In this document: one piece after another, positions 1 through 7,445 of the stretch
Numbering within the stretch: the first letter of the stretch is position 1
Layout: every line of letters starts with the position of its first letter
Assembly: GCA_035575035.1 (NCBI GenBank)
Contig: DATLYH010000231.1
Span: forward strand, 1 to 17,261
DNA: 17,261 bases
Source: DATLYH01 sp035575035
GTDB lineage: Bacteria > Planctomycetota > Planctomycetia > Gemmatales > Gemmataceae
Direction of reading: 5' to 3'
Translations under genes and position numbers: made by a program
The notes under the pieces: model-generated
What the model was told of the DNA's origin: nothing
Database searches by the model: none
The model's input: the letters and a program-made list of their open reading frames with translations, nothing else

Positions 1-456
1 GCTCCCCGCCGCCCAGTAGCTGCCGTCGTCGAACGTCGGGTGGAAGACGATCCCGCTTGATGTGGTGCTGGGATCGGTCGGGCAGAGGTAGATCGGCATC
101 CGGATGGTGGTCGGCTTGTGGGGGATGTTCTGGGCCAGGTAATTGCCGTTGCCGTCGGCGGTGCTCTGATAGACATTCGCCTGCTCGGTGTAAGGCAGGA
201 TGTGGAAAAAGACGTTGCCGAAGCCGCCGCTGCTGGTCCCGGGGAACCAGCCGGTGGCCGGGGGCAGGCGCTGGTAGACATCGTGGCAGTGGTGGGTCGC
301 CAGGACCATCTGCTTGAGATTGTTCTGACACTTGGTCCGGTTCGCCGCCTCGCGGGCCTTCTGGATGGCCGGCAGCAGCAGGGCGATCAGGACGCCGATG
401 ATGGCAATGACCACCAGCAGCTCGATCAGAGTGAACGCCGAACGTCGCGCGGGCAT
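1..456 (-). CDS. DUF1559 family prepilin-like protein, 3' part cut by window edge
   Basis: The first 152 codons are visible and the gene continues past position 1. The protein opens with a type IV pilin/pseudopilin-like N-terminus: MPARRSA, then FTLIELLVVIAIIGVLIALL, a hydrophobic helix with the conserved Glu five residues after the expected cleavage site (Ala7/Phe8 rather than the usual Gly/Phe). It continues with the DUF1559 pattern of an Asn/Cys/Leu-rich stretch (KCQNNLKQMVLATHHCHD) and a Leu-Pro-Pro segment. DUF1559 proteins form a very large paralogous family in planctomycetes. They are probably exported and cell-envelope associated, but their exact role is not known. The ATG at 456 is chosen because a strong AAGGAG lies 6 bases upstream and the prepilin motif follows at once. 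The gene is divergent from the glycosyltransferase cluster and looks like a single cistron. The family call is secure and the function is not. Confidence 0.93.
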   Translation of the reverse strand, partial: MPARRSAFTLIELLVVIAIIGVLIALLLPAIQKAREAANRTKCQNNLKQMVLATHHCHDVYQRLPPATGWFPGTSSGGFGNVFFHILPYTEQANVYQSTADGNGNYLAQNIPHKPTTIRMPIYLCPTDPSTTSSGIVFHPTFDDGSYWAAGS

Positions 457-462
457 GGCCAA

Positions 463-468
463 CTCCTT
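463..468 (-). promoter_or_regulatory. Shine-Dalgarno site of the DUF1559 gene
   Basis: AAGGAG on the minus strand, 6 bases before the ATG at 456. It is one of the strongest ribosome-binding sites in the window and fixes the start of the DUF1559 gene. Confidence 0.8.
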
Positions 469-903
469 TCGAGGAAGAAAAAAGAGCGCTCGCGGCGGAA
501 CAGCCCTCAGGGCAGCGTCACGGGAGCCACATTTCTCCGGCAAGCGCCCCGAGGCACGGATTCGGAGACATTCTGGATTCAGGGGTTCCAGGAATAGGAT
601 GAAATCACAGCAGTCTCTTGTCGGGCTCCGGAGTCGCCAGCAAGAGCGCACACGGGAATGACGGAACAGGACACGCCGTCATTAGAGAGAGGAAATTCAG
701 GTGAAACCCTGACCGAACGTGGGAACGGCAACCGCCGGGCGGAAGAGGAGACAACAGGTCGGGGTGGAATGGAGTATCATGGCCATTGGATCTCCCTAAC
801 CACCCCATTAGCAGCGTCCGCCCCAGGTGTCAAGGAAAAACCCTTTTACTTCGATAGCGCCCCTTGGCCTGAACTCCCTGGTTTTTGGTATCCTCTCTTC
901 CCC

Positions 904-984
904 GGGTCCTCTGAGCCTGGAGCGCCGGGTCCTCTGAGCCCGGAGCGTGAGCGTCGGGTCCTCCGAGCCCGGAGCGTTAGCGAC
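904..984 (+). repeat. Degenerate 29-bp tandem repeat (about 3 units)
   Basis: Three head-to-tail units start at 904 (short, 23 bp), 927 (29 bp) and 956 (29 bp). Each begins GGGTCCTCYGAGCCYGGAGC; units 2 and 3 then end in GTGAGCGTC and GTTAGCGAC. A further GGGTGG follows at 985. Each unit carries a small inverted repeat, for example TCCG-AGCC-CGGA at 962-973. The layout resembles a dispersed intergenic repeat rather than coding sequence or a CRISPR array, since there are no unique spacers. From memory, similar GAGCGTTAGCGACGGG strings recur in Gemmata-like genomes; this was not checked. Confidence 0.75.
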
Positions 985-1014
985 GGGTGGTTCCGACAAA
1001 AACCTCCCGCTATC

Positions 1015-1032
1015 CCTGGCTCGCGAGCTAGG
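1015..1032. repeat. 18-bp near-perfect palindrome
   Basis: CCTGGCTCGCGAGCTAGG, centred on TCGCGA (1021-1026), pairs over 9 positions per arm with one G/T mismatch. It lies about 30 bp downstream of the tandem repeat and 77 bp before the start of the first TPR/GT9 gene. It may be part of the same dispersed element, or an operator-like or hairpin site. No T-run follows, so it is not a typical terminator. Confidence 0.5.
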
Positions 1033-1109
1033 ATTTACCATGCGGCCCCAATCCCGCTCGCGGACGCGCTTGGTTCGAAATCCGAGCGCCGGTGCTCTCG
1101 GCTTGGATC

Positions 1110-2786
1110 ATGACGACCATCGACCCCGTGCTCGACGCCGCCCTTCGCAGCCACCAGGCGGGGGACCTCGCCCGGGCAGAGCAGCTTTATCGCCAGGTCC
1201 TTGCGGTCCGGCCGCAGCAGGCCGACGCCCTGCACCTGCTCGGCCTGGTCTGCCACCAGACCGGCCGGCCCAGGGAAGCAGTCGAGCACATCACCCGCGC
1301 CCTGGAGCTGCGGCCGGACTTCTTCGAGGCTCATTACAACCTCGGCAACGTACTCAAAGAGCAGGGCAAACCGGACGAGGCCATCCGGAGCTACGAACAG
1401 GCCCTGCGGCTGCGGCCCGACTCGGCGGAAACCCATTACAACCTGGCGAACCTCCTCCGCGACTGCGGGCAGCCGGAGCGAGCCATCACCGGCTATCAGC
1501 AGGCGCTCCGCCTTCGGCCGGGCTACGCCAAGGCCTATGCCAACCTCGGCACCTTGCTCCTAGACCAGGGAAAGCTGGACGAGGCCGTCGCGGCCCTTCA
1601 CCAGGCGCTGCGGCTCCAACCGCAATCAGCGCGGGCTCACAGCAACCTGGGAAACGCGCTGCGGGCCCAGGGCCGGGCCGCCGAGGCGGTGGAATTCACT
1701 CGGCAAGCGCTGCGGCTCGATCCGCACCTGGCCGAGGCGCACAACAACCTGGCGGCCGCTCTCCTTGATCTGGGAAGGATCGACGAGGCGCTGGCCGAGT
1801 TCGACGAGGCGCTGCGGCTTCGACCGGACTATGCTCGGGCTCACATGAACCGAGCGATGGCCTGGCTGCTGATCGGCGACTTCGAGCGCGGCTGGCCCGA
1901 ATACGAATGGCGCTGGCAGACCAAGGACTTCAAGCCGCGTCGGTTCCCGCAGCCGCGTTGGGACGGCGCGCCGCTGCACGGAAGGACCATCCTCTTGCAT
2001 GCCGAGCAGGGACTGGGCGATACCATCCAGTTCATCCGCTACGCCCGCCTGGTCAAGGAACGAGGCGGCCGCGTGGTGCTGGAATGTCCCCGCCCGCTGC
2101 TGCGGCTCCTGGCCACCTGTCCGGGCGTTGATCAGGTGACGGCCCCAGACTCATCCCTGCCCCCCTTCGACGTTCACGCCCCACTCCTGAGCCTGCCAGC
2201 GATCCTGGGGACGACGCTGGCCACGGTTCCCGCTGCGATCCCGTATCTTCGTGCCGACGCCGGACTTTGCCGTCACTGGCAGAGCACATTGAGCCGGGTC
2301 CCGGGCAAGAAGGTCGGCATCGTGTGGCGAGGTAATCCCGACAATCCAAGAGACCGGCTCCGCTCCGTGCCGCTGGAGCAGTTCGAGCCGCTGGCCCGGG
2401 TGCCGGGGATGCGTCTGGTCAGTCTGCAGAGGGGGCCCGGCAGTGAGGAGGTGGCGGCCCTGGCCGGCCGGTTCGAGGTAATCGACCTGGGGCCCCGACT
2501 CCAGGAAGAATCCTGGACCTTCCTGGACACGGCCGCCGTGATGGCATGCCTGGACCTGATCATCACCATCGACACCGCTGCCGCTCATCTGGCTGGTGCC
2601 CTGGGGGCGCCCGTGTGGGTGGCGCTGCCGTTTGCGGCGGATTGGCGTTGGCTGCTGAACCGGGAGGACAGTCCGTGGTATCCGACGATGCGCCTCTTCC
2701 GCCAGACCAGGCCCGGCGACTGGGACAGTGTCTTCCGACGCCTCACGGAGGCACTCACTCAGGGCGAGATTGGCGCAAGCAAATGA
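1110..2786 (+). CDS. TPR-repeat glycosyltransferase, GT9-like (558 aa)
   Basis: The N-terminal half (about residues 4-243) is seven consecutive 34-residue TPR units with the usual N-L-G / A / P spacing, ending in degenerate helices (AHMNRAMAWLLIGDFERGWPEYEW). The C-terminal half (about 244-558) is a glycosyltransferase family 9-like domain, as in heptosyltransferase-type GT-B enzymes fused to TPRs. It shows the loop HAEQGLGD at 297-304 and the late motif DTAAAHLAGALG starting at Asp488 (His493). No signal peptide or membrane helix is seen, so it probably acts in the cytoplasm. The family transfers sugars, but donor and acceptor cannot be read from the sequence. The ATG at 1110 is preferred over the GTG at 1092 because MTTIDPVLDAALRSHQAGDL aligns with the start of the next gene product; both lack a strong ribosome-binding site. 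It is the first gene of a plus-strand cluster, 58 bp before the giant paralogue. Confidence 0.9.
   Translation: MTTIDPVLDAALRSHQAGDLARAEQLYRQVLAVRPQQADALHLLGLVCHQTGRPREAVEHITRALELRPDFFEAHYNLGNVLKEQGKPDEAIRSYEQALRLRPDSAETHYNLANLLRDCGQPERAITGYQQALRLRPGYAKAYANLGTLLLDQGKLDEAVAALHQALRLQPQSARAHSNLGNALRAQGRAAEAVEFTRQALRLDPHLAEAHNNLAAALLDLGRIDEALAEFDEALRLRPDYARAHMNRAMAWLLIGDFERGWPEYEWRWQTKDFKPRRFPQPRWDGAPLHGRTILLHAEQGLGDTIQFIRYARLVKERGGRVVLECPRPLLRLLATCPGVDQVTAPDSSLPPFDVHAPLLSLPAILGTTLATVPAAIPYLRADAGLCRHWQSTLSRVPGKKVGIVWRGNPDNPRDRLRSVPLEQFEPLARVPGMRLVSLQRGPGSEEVAALAGRFEVIDLGPRLQEESWTFLDTAAVMACLDLIITIDTAAAHLAGALGAPVWVALPFAADWRWLLNREDSPWYPTMRLFRQTRPGDWDSVFRRLTEALTQGEIGASK
1839..2074 (+). repeat. Near-identical GT9 5' block, copy 1
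   Basis: This 236-bp stretch, covering the start of the GT9 domain, differs from 4441-4676 at only four positions by eye (about 98% identity). Beyond position 2074 similarity drops sharply to roughly two-thirds. The offset of 2602 bp is kept through the rest of the domain. Confidence 0.9.
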
Positions 2787-2844
2787 GTTATCATGAGGCG
2801 AAGCGAATGGGCCGCCCCGAGACAGCAGCTGGCGTGGGACCTTC

Positions 2845-5800
2845 ATGAAGATCGAGGAAGCACTTCAGACGGCATTCCGCCACCATCAGGCGGGCAATCT
2901 GCAGCAGGCGGAGCAGCTTTACTGCCAGATCCTTCAGGTGCAGCCGCAGCAGGTCGATGCCCTGCACCTGCTCGGTTTGATCTGCCAGCGGACCGGCCGG
3001 CATGAACGGGCCGTCGAGTACATCCGCCAGGCCCTGCGCCTCAAGCCGGACTACGCCGATGCCCACAGCAACCTCGGGATTGTCCTCCGCCAGATGGGCC
3101 GACTGGATGAGGCAATCGCCTGCTACCGCCAGGCGCTGCGTCTCCGGCCGAACAACCCCGAAGCCTACAACAACCTCGGCGTCGCCCTGCGCGAGCAGAA
3201 GCAACTCGATGAGGCGGCCGCCTGCTATCGCCAGGCGCTCCAACTCAAGCCGAATTACGCTGAGGCGTACAACAATCTGGGAATCGTCCTGGCCGATCAA
3301 GGGAAGCTCGACGAGGCAATCGCCAGTTACCGCCGGGCCCTTCAGCTCAAGCCGAATTATGCCGAGGCCTATAACAACCTGGGCAACACCCTGCGCCGGC
3401 AGGGCAAGCTCGAGGAAGCGCTGGCTAGTTTCCGCGAGGCCCTGCGTCTCCGGCCCCGCCACGCCGACACCCACTACAACCTGGCCGTGGCCCTCGCCGA
3501 GCAGGGGAAGCTCGACGAGGCGGTGGCCGGCTACCGGCAGGCCCTCGCCCTTCAGCCGGACCACCCCGAGGCACTCAATAACCTGGGCGTGGCGCTGACC
3601 GAGCTGCACCGGCTGGACGAGGCGGTGGCTGTGCTGCGCGAGGCGGTCCGGCGTCGGCCCCATCATGCCGAGGCCTACACCAATCTGGGCAACGCCCTCA
3701 AGGAGCAAGGCCAGATTGCCGAGGCGCTCGACTGCTTCCGCGAAGCTCTCCGCCTCAAGCCGGACTTTGCCCCCGCCTACATCAACATGGGCGCCGCTCT
3801 GATGGAGGACGGCAAGCCCGAAGAGGCAATGCTCTGCTACCAACGGGCGCTGGGCAGCCAGCCCGATTCCGCCGAGGCGATGAGCAACCTGGGGACGGCC
3901 CTCCTGGAATTGGGCCACGTGGACGAGGCGGTGGCCCGCTGCCGCGAAGCCCTGCGTCTCCGGCCGGACAACCCCGAAGCCCTGACCAACCTCGGCGCCG
4001 CCCTGCGGGCGCAGGGGAAGCTCGACGAGGCAATGGCCTGTTACCAGCAGGCCCTCCGCCTCCGGCCGGACTATCCCGAGGCCTTGAATAACCTGGGGAT
4101 TGCCCTGATCGATCAGGGGAAGATTGACGAGGCGATTGCCTGCTATCAACAGGCGCTGCGCCTCAAGCCGGACAGTCCCGAGGCCCTTAACCAGCTAGGC
4201 CTAGCGCTGGCCGAGCAGGGGGACATCCAGGGGGCGATGGAGCACTTCCAGCAGGCCCTGCGCTTGCAGCCGGACCACGCCGGGGTGCTCACCAACCTCG
4301 GCAACCTCCTTCTGCGCCAGGGCAAGGCAACGGATGCGGTCGCCAACTACCAGCAGGCGCTGCGGTCGGCGCCGGACCAGGCGGCCCCTCCGTCCGGCAG
4401 TCCTCGGGCCGCCCGGCCCAATGCGTCGTTCCAGGCGGCGGCTCACATGAACCGGGCGATGGCCTGGCTGCTGACCGGCGACTTCGAGCGCGGCTGGCCC
4501 GAATACGAATGGCGCTGGCAGACCAAGGACTTCAAGCCGCGTCGGTTCCCGCAGCCGCGCTGGGACGGCGCGCCGCTGCACGGAAGGACCATCCTCTTGC
4601 ATGCCGAGCAGGGACTGGGTGATACCATCCAGTTCATCCGCTACGCCCGCCTGGTCAAGGAACGAGGCGGCCGCGTCGTGGTCGAGAGTCCGCTGGCCCT
4701 CGTGCCCCTGCTGGCCCGCTGTCCCGGCATCGACCAACTCGTGGCCTCGAAGTCGCCCCTGCCCCCCTTCGACGTCCATGCCCCGCTCCTGAGCCTGCCG
4801 GCGATCCTCCGCACGACGCTGGACACCATCCCGGCCGATATCCCCTACCTGTTCGCCGACCCCGACCTTCAGGAACGCTGGCGGCAGCGGCTGGACAGCG
4901 TATCGGGCTGCAAGGTCGGAATCGTGTGGCAGGGGAACCCGAAGCACAAGGGAGACCGCTGGCGCTCCGTCCCGCTGGAGCGTTTCGCCCCGCTGGCGGC
5001 TGTGCCGGGCGTCCGCCTGATCAGTCTGCAAAAGGGATACGGGGCCGAGCAGCTGGCGGCGCTGGGGGGGCGCTTCGAGGTGATCGACCCGGAACAATGG
5101 GTGGACGGCGGATCGTGGACGTTCGCCGACACGGCGGCAGTGGTGGCCAACCTCGACCTGGTGGTGAGCGTGGACACGGCCGTGGCCCACTTGGCAGGGG
5201 CGATGGGAATGCCCGTGTGGGTGGCGCTGCCGTTTGCGCCGGATTGGCGTTGGCTGCTGAACCGGGAGGACAGTCCGTGGTATCCGACGATGCGCCTCTT
5301 CCGCCAGACCAGGCCTGGCGACTGGGACGGCGTCTTCCGACGCCTCACGGAGGCGCTGGCCGAGTATGCGGCGGCGCCGCGCCCCCTCCCCTCCCGCGGG
5401 AGAGGGCCGATGGCGTCGGTGAAGGCCCCCGAGCCGCTGCCCACCGCTCTCATTGCCCCGACCACCGTCCCCAGCGCCGGCCCGGCGGGTGTGTACCTGG
5501 ACGAAGGGGTGGCGCTGGCGCAGCAGGGGAAGCCGGACGAAGCGGTCGCCCGCTTCCAGGAGGCGCTGCGGCTGCGGCCCGACTATGCCGAGGCCCATTA
5601 CAACATCGGCATCGTCCGCGCGGAACAGGGCCGCACTGACGAGGCGATCGCCAGTTACCGCGAAGCCCTACGCCTCAATCCCGATTACGCTCCGGCCCAC
5701 ATCAACCTGGGGGCCGTGCTCGCCCGACAGGGGAAGCTGGACGAAGCTATCGCCTGCCACCGCCAGGCCCTACGCCTGCTGCCCGACTCGGCCGAGGCCC

Positions 5801-7437
5801 GCATCAACTTGGCGGCGGCCCTCTGTGACCGGGACCAGCTGGAAGAGGCTTGCAACCTTCTGCAAGAGGCCGTGCGCCTGGCCCCCGAGCGGCCCGAGGC
5901 CCACTGCAACCTGGGGACGGTGCTCTCCCGACAGGGAAAGTTTGACGAGGCGGCCGCCTGTTTCGAGCAGGCCCTGAAACTGCGGCCCGGATACGCCGAT
6001 GCCCTGCTCAACCTGGGAGGCGTGCTCCTGGACCAAGGCAAGCCGGCCGAGGCGGCCGCCGCCTTTCAGCGATTGCTCTGCTTCAAGCCCGATCATCCTC
6101 ATGCCCACAAGAACCTGTCCATGGTCTGGCTGCGGATGGGGGATTTCGAACGCGGCTGGCCGGAGTACGAATGGCGCTGGCGCTGCGGCGAGCTGACGCC
6201 ACGCTCCTTCCCGCAGCCGCGCTGGGACGGCGCGCCGCTGCACGGAAGGACCATCCTCTTGCATGCCGAGCAGGGACTGGGTGATGCCATCCAGTTCATC
6301 CGTTATGCCGCATTGGTCAAGGAACGAGGCGGCCGGGTCGTCGTCGAATGTTCCCGGCCCTTGGTCTCGCTGCTGCGCCGCTGCCCGGGGGTCGATGAGG
6401 TCGTGGCCCGGGGGGCGACCCTGCCAGTCTTCGATGTCCACGCCCCGCTGCTGAGCCTGCCGGGCATCTTCCGCACCACCTTGAACACTATCCCCGCCCG
6501 GGTGCCCTACTTGTTCGCCGACCCCGAGCAGGAGCAGCGGCGGCGCCGCGAGTTGGAGGCCATCCCCGGCCTGAAAGTCGGCATCGCCTGGCAGGGCAAT
6601 CCCAAGCACCGCGAGGACCGGCGCCGCTCCGTTCCGCTCGAACGGTTCGAGTCACTGGCGCAGGTGCCGGGTGTCCGCCTGGTCAGCCTGCAAAAGGGCC
6701 CCGGCGCCGATCAACTTCGGGAGCTGCGCGGCCGCTTCGAGGTGATCGACCTCGGGCCGCAGATGCAGGAGGAGTCATGGACATTGACCGACACGGCGGC
6801 GGTAGTGGCCAACCTCGACCTGGTGGTGAGCGTGGACACGGCCGTGGCCCACTTGGCAGGGGCGATGGGAATGCCCGTGTGGGTGGCGCTGCCGTTCGCG
6901 TCCGACTGGCGTTGGCTGTTGAACCGGGAGGACAGTCCGTGGTATCCGACGATGCGCCTCTTCCGCCAGACCAGGCCTGGCGACTGGGACGGCGTCTTCC
7001 AACGCCTCACGGAGGCACTGCGGGAACGGCTCGGGACCGCCTACCAGCTGGCGCCGATCCTGGTCGAGACAACCGCGGGCGAGTTGATCGACAGGATTAC
7101 CCTTCTGGAGATCAAGAGCGAGCGCCTCACCGACCCGGTTCAGCAGCACCGCGTCCGCAGGGAATTGGAGACCCTGACAAAGCTGCGCGACCGGGCGCTG
7201 GTACCGTCGGCCGAACTGACAGAGCTGACGGCGCAGCTCAAGGAAGTCAATGCAGCCCTCCGACGGATCGAGGACGACCTCCGCGCGTGCGAACAACGGC
7301 AGGATTTCGGCCCGACCTTTGGCGAGTTGGCCCGGTCGCTCTACCGTCAGAACGACCGCCGCGCCGCCCTGAAGCAGCGCATTGACGACCTGTTCCGCTC
7401 CCGGACCACCGACGAATTCCACTGCCCCTCTCAGTGA
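2845..7437 (+). CDS. Giant TPR-GT9-TPR-GT9-DUF6165 fusion protein (1530 aa)
   Basis: Domain order: 15 TPR units (residues 1-512, all 34 aa except the first); a Pro/Ala-rich linker (513-532); GT9-like domain A (about 533-838) with HAEQGLGD at 586-593 and DTAVAHLAGAMG from Asp777; a second linker (about 840-881) containing a palindromic C-rich insert; six more TPRs (about 882-1088); GT9-like domain B (about 1089-1392) with HAEQGLGD at 1140-1147 and the same DTAVAHLAG motif from Asp1331; and a C-terminal helical domain (about 1402-1530) beginning LVETTAGELIDRITLLEIK, which I recognise as DUF6165. Both GT domains keep the motifs, so both may be active. No signal peptide or membrane segment is seen. 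The likely role is cytoplasmic transfer of sugars to a glycan or protein; donor and acceptor are unknown. The frame is open throughout, which argues against an artefactual fusion of separate genes. The start has only a weak ribosome-binding site. The gene overlaps the ribosome-binding site of the downstream FkbM gene. Confidence 0.9.
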   Translation: MKIEEALQTAFRHHQAGNLQQAEQLYCQILQVQPQQVDALHLLGLICQRTGRHERAVEYIRQALRLKPDYADAHSNLGIVLRQMGRLDEAIACYRQALRLRPNNPEAYNNLGVALREQKQLDEAAACYRQALQLKPNYAEAYNNLGIVLADQGKLDEAIASYRRALQLKPNYAEAYNNLGNTLRRQGKLEEALASFREALRLRPRHADTHYNLAVALAEQGKLDEAVAGYRQALALQPDHPEALNNLGVALTELHRLDEAVAVLREAVRRRPHHAEAYTNLGNALKEQGQIAEALDCFREALRLKPDFAPAYINMGAALMEDGKPEEAMLCYQRALGSQPDSAEAMSNLGTALLELGHVDEAVARCREALRLRPDNPEALTNLGAALRAQGKLDEAMACYQQALRLRPDYPEALNNLGIALIDQGKIDEAIACYQQALRLKPDSPEALNQLGLALAEQGDIQGAMEHFQQALRLQPDHAGVLTNLGNLLLRQGKATDAVANYQQALRSAPDQAAPPSGSPRAARPNASFQAAAHMNRAMAWLLTGDFERGWPEYEWRWQTKDFKPRRFPQPRWDGAPLHGRTILLHAEQGLGDTIQFIRYARLVKERGGRVVVESPLALVPLLARCPGIDQLVASKSPLPPFDVHAPLLSLPAILRTTLDTIPADIPYLFADPDLQERWRQRLDSVSGCKVGIVWQGNPKHKGDRWRSVPLERFAPLAAVPGVRLISLQKGYGAEQLAALGGRFEVIDPEQWVDGGSWTFADTAAVVANLDLVVSVDTAVAHLAGAMGMPVWVALPFAPDWRWLLNREDSPWYPTMRLFRQTRPGDWDGVFRRLTEALAEYAAAPRPLPSRGRGPMASVKAPEPLPTALIAPTTVPSAGPAGVYLDEGVALAQQGKPDEAVARFQEALRLRPDYAEAHYNIGIVRAEQGRTDEAIASYREALRLNPDYAPAHINLGAVLARQGKLDEAIACHRQALRLLPDSAEARINLAAALCDRDQLEEACNLLQEAVRLAPERPEAHCNLGTVLSRQGKFDEAAACFEQALKLRPGYADALLNLGGVLLDQGKPAEAAAAFQRLLCFKPDHPHAHKNLSMVWLRMGDFERGWPEYEWRWRCGELTPRSFPQPRWDGAPLHGRTILLHAEQGLGDAIQFIRYAALVKERGGRVVVECSRPLVSLLRRCPGVDEVVARGATLPVFDVHAPLLSLPGIFRTTLNTIPARVPYLFADPEQEQRRRRELEAIPGLKVGIAWQGNPKHREDRRRSVPLERFESLAQVPGVRLVSLQKGPGADQLRELRGRFEVIDLGPQMQEESWTLTDTAAVVANLDLVVSVDTAVAHLAGAMGMPVWVALPFASDWRWLLNREDSPWYPTMRLFRQTRPGDWDGVFQRLTEALRERLGTAYQLAPILVETTAGELIDRITLLEIKSERLTDPVQQHRVRRELETLTKLRDRALVPSAELTELTAQLKEVNAALRRIEDDLRACEQRQDFGPTFGELARSLYRQNDRRAALKQRIDDLFRSRTTDEFHCPSQ
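4441..4676 (+). repeat. Near-identical GT9 5' block, copy 2
   Basis: Partner of 1839-2074 with four mismatches in 236 bp. The identity starts exactly after the non-TPR linker at 4381-4440 and stops at 4676. Part of it (4546-4640) also matches 6208-6302 with one mismatch. Confidence 0.9.
5128..5358 (+). repeat. Near-identical GT9 3' block, domain A
   Basis: This 231-bp stretch encodes DTAAVVANLDLVVSVDTAVA and onward to the domain end. It matches 6790-7020 with about nine differences (about 96%). Its 3' part (5212-5356) also matches 2610-2754 of the upstream gene with about five differences. Confidence 0.88.
5382..5408. repeat. C-rich palindromic element in frame within a linker
   Basis: CCCCCTCCCCTCCCGCGGGA followed by GAGGGCC. 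The core CTCCCGCGGGAG (5391-5402) is a perfect palindrome and the flanks continue with imperfect C-tract/G-tract pairing. It encodes RPLPSRGRGP between GT9 domain A and the second TPR array. In composition and design it resembles the hairpin units inside thrS at the right edge of the window. Confidence 0.6.
6208..6302 (+). repeat. Near-identical GT9 5' block, domain B
   Basis: 95 bp matching 4546-4640 of domain A with a single difference (Thr codon to Ala codon). The offset of 1662 bp is the same as for the 3' block, so domains A and B are collinear without net indels. Confidence 0.88.
6790..7020 (+). repeat. Near-identical GT9 3' block, domain B
   Basis: Partner of 5128-5358, with about nine differences in 231 bp. 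It ends where domain B gives way to the linker before DUF6165. Confidence 0.88.
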
Positions 7438-7440
7438 AGG
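7436..7440 (+). promoter_or_regulatory. Shine-Dalgarno site of the FkbM gene
   Basis: GAAGG lies 5 bases before the ATG at 7446 and overlaps the TGA stop (7435-7437) of the giant gene. This arrangement suggests translational coupling. A GTG at 7434 overlapping the stop is an alternative in-frame start. Confidence 0.65.
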
Positions 7441-7445
7441 CCCCT

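Larger units (their letters stand above)
457..1109. other. 653-bp intergenic region between divergent genes
   Basis: No convincing gene is seen here on either strand. The left part (457 to about 660) must hold the leader and promoter of the DUF1559 gene, but no clear -35/-10 pair could be assigned. The middle (about 660-900) shows nothing recognisable. The right part (904-1035) holds a degenerate 29-bp tandem repeat and a palindrome (listed separately), ending about 75 bases before the first glycosyltransferase gene. The short frames crossing this region have compositions dictated by the repeats and no recognisable domain. Confidence 0.6.

Noticed and set aside
118..597. 159-codon plus-strand open frame at the left edge
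   Set aside because: It is antisense to the DUF1559 gene, whose prepilin motif and strong ribosome-binding site make the minus strand the real coding strand.
864..894. Promoter-like pair TTGGCC and TATCCT before the TPR/GT9 gene
   Set aside because: The boxes match poorly and the 19-bp spacing is long. Planctomycete promoter consensus is not well enough known to me to call it.
658..1113. 151-codon plus-strand open frame upstream of the TPR/GT9 gene
   Set aside because: It crosses the tandem repeat and palindrome, has no recognisable domain and no good ribosome-binding site, and its residue pattern is set by the repeats.
1998..2600. Calling the GT9-like domains LPS heptosyltransferases (waaC/waaF)
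   Set aside because: The motifs place them in the broad family, but the TPR fusions and the unknown lipid A core of this organism give no basis for a specific donor or acceptor, so no gene symbol is given.
2791..5598. Long minus-strand frames (452 and 465 codons) opposite the giant TPR/GT9 gene
   Set aside because: High GC content and repetitive TPR codons keep the antisense frame open. The translations show repetitive Val/Leu/Gly patterns mirroring the TPRs and no family.
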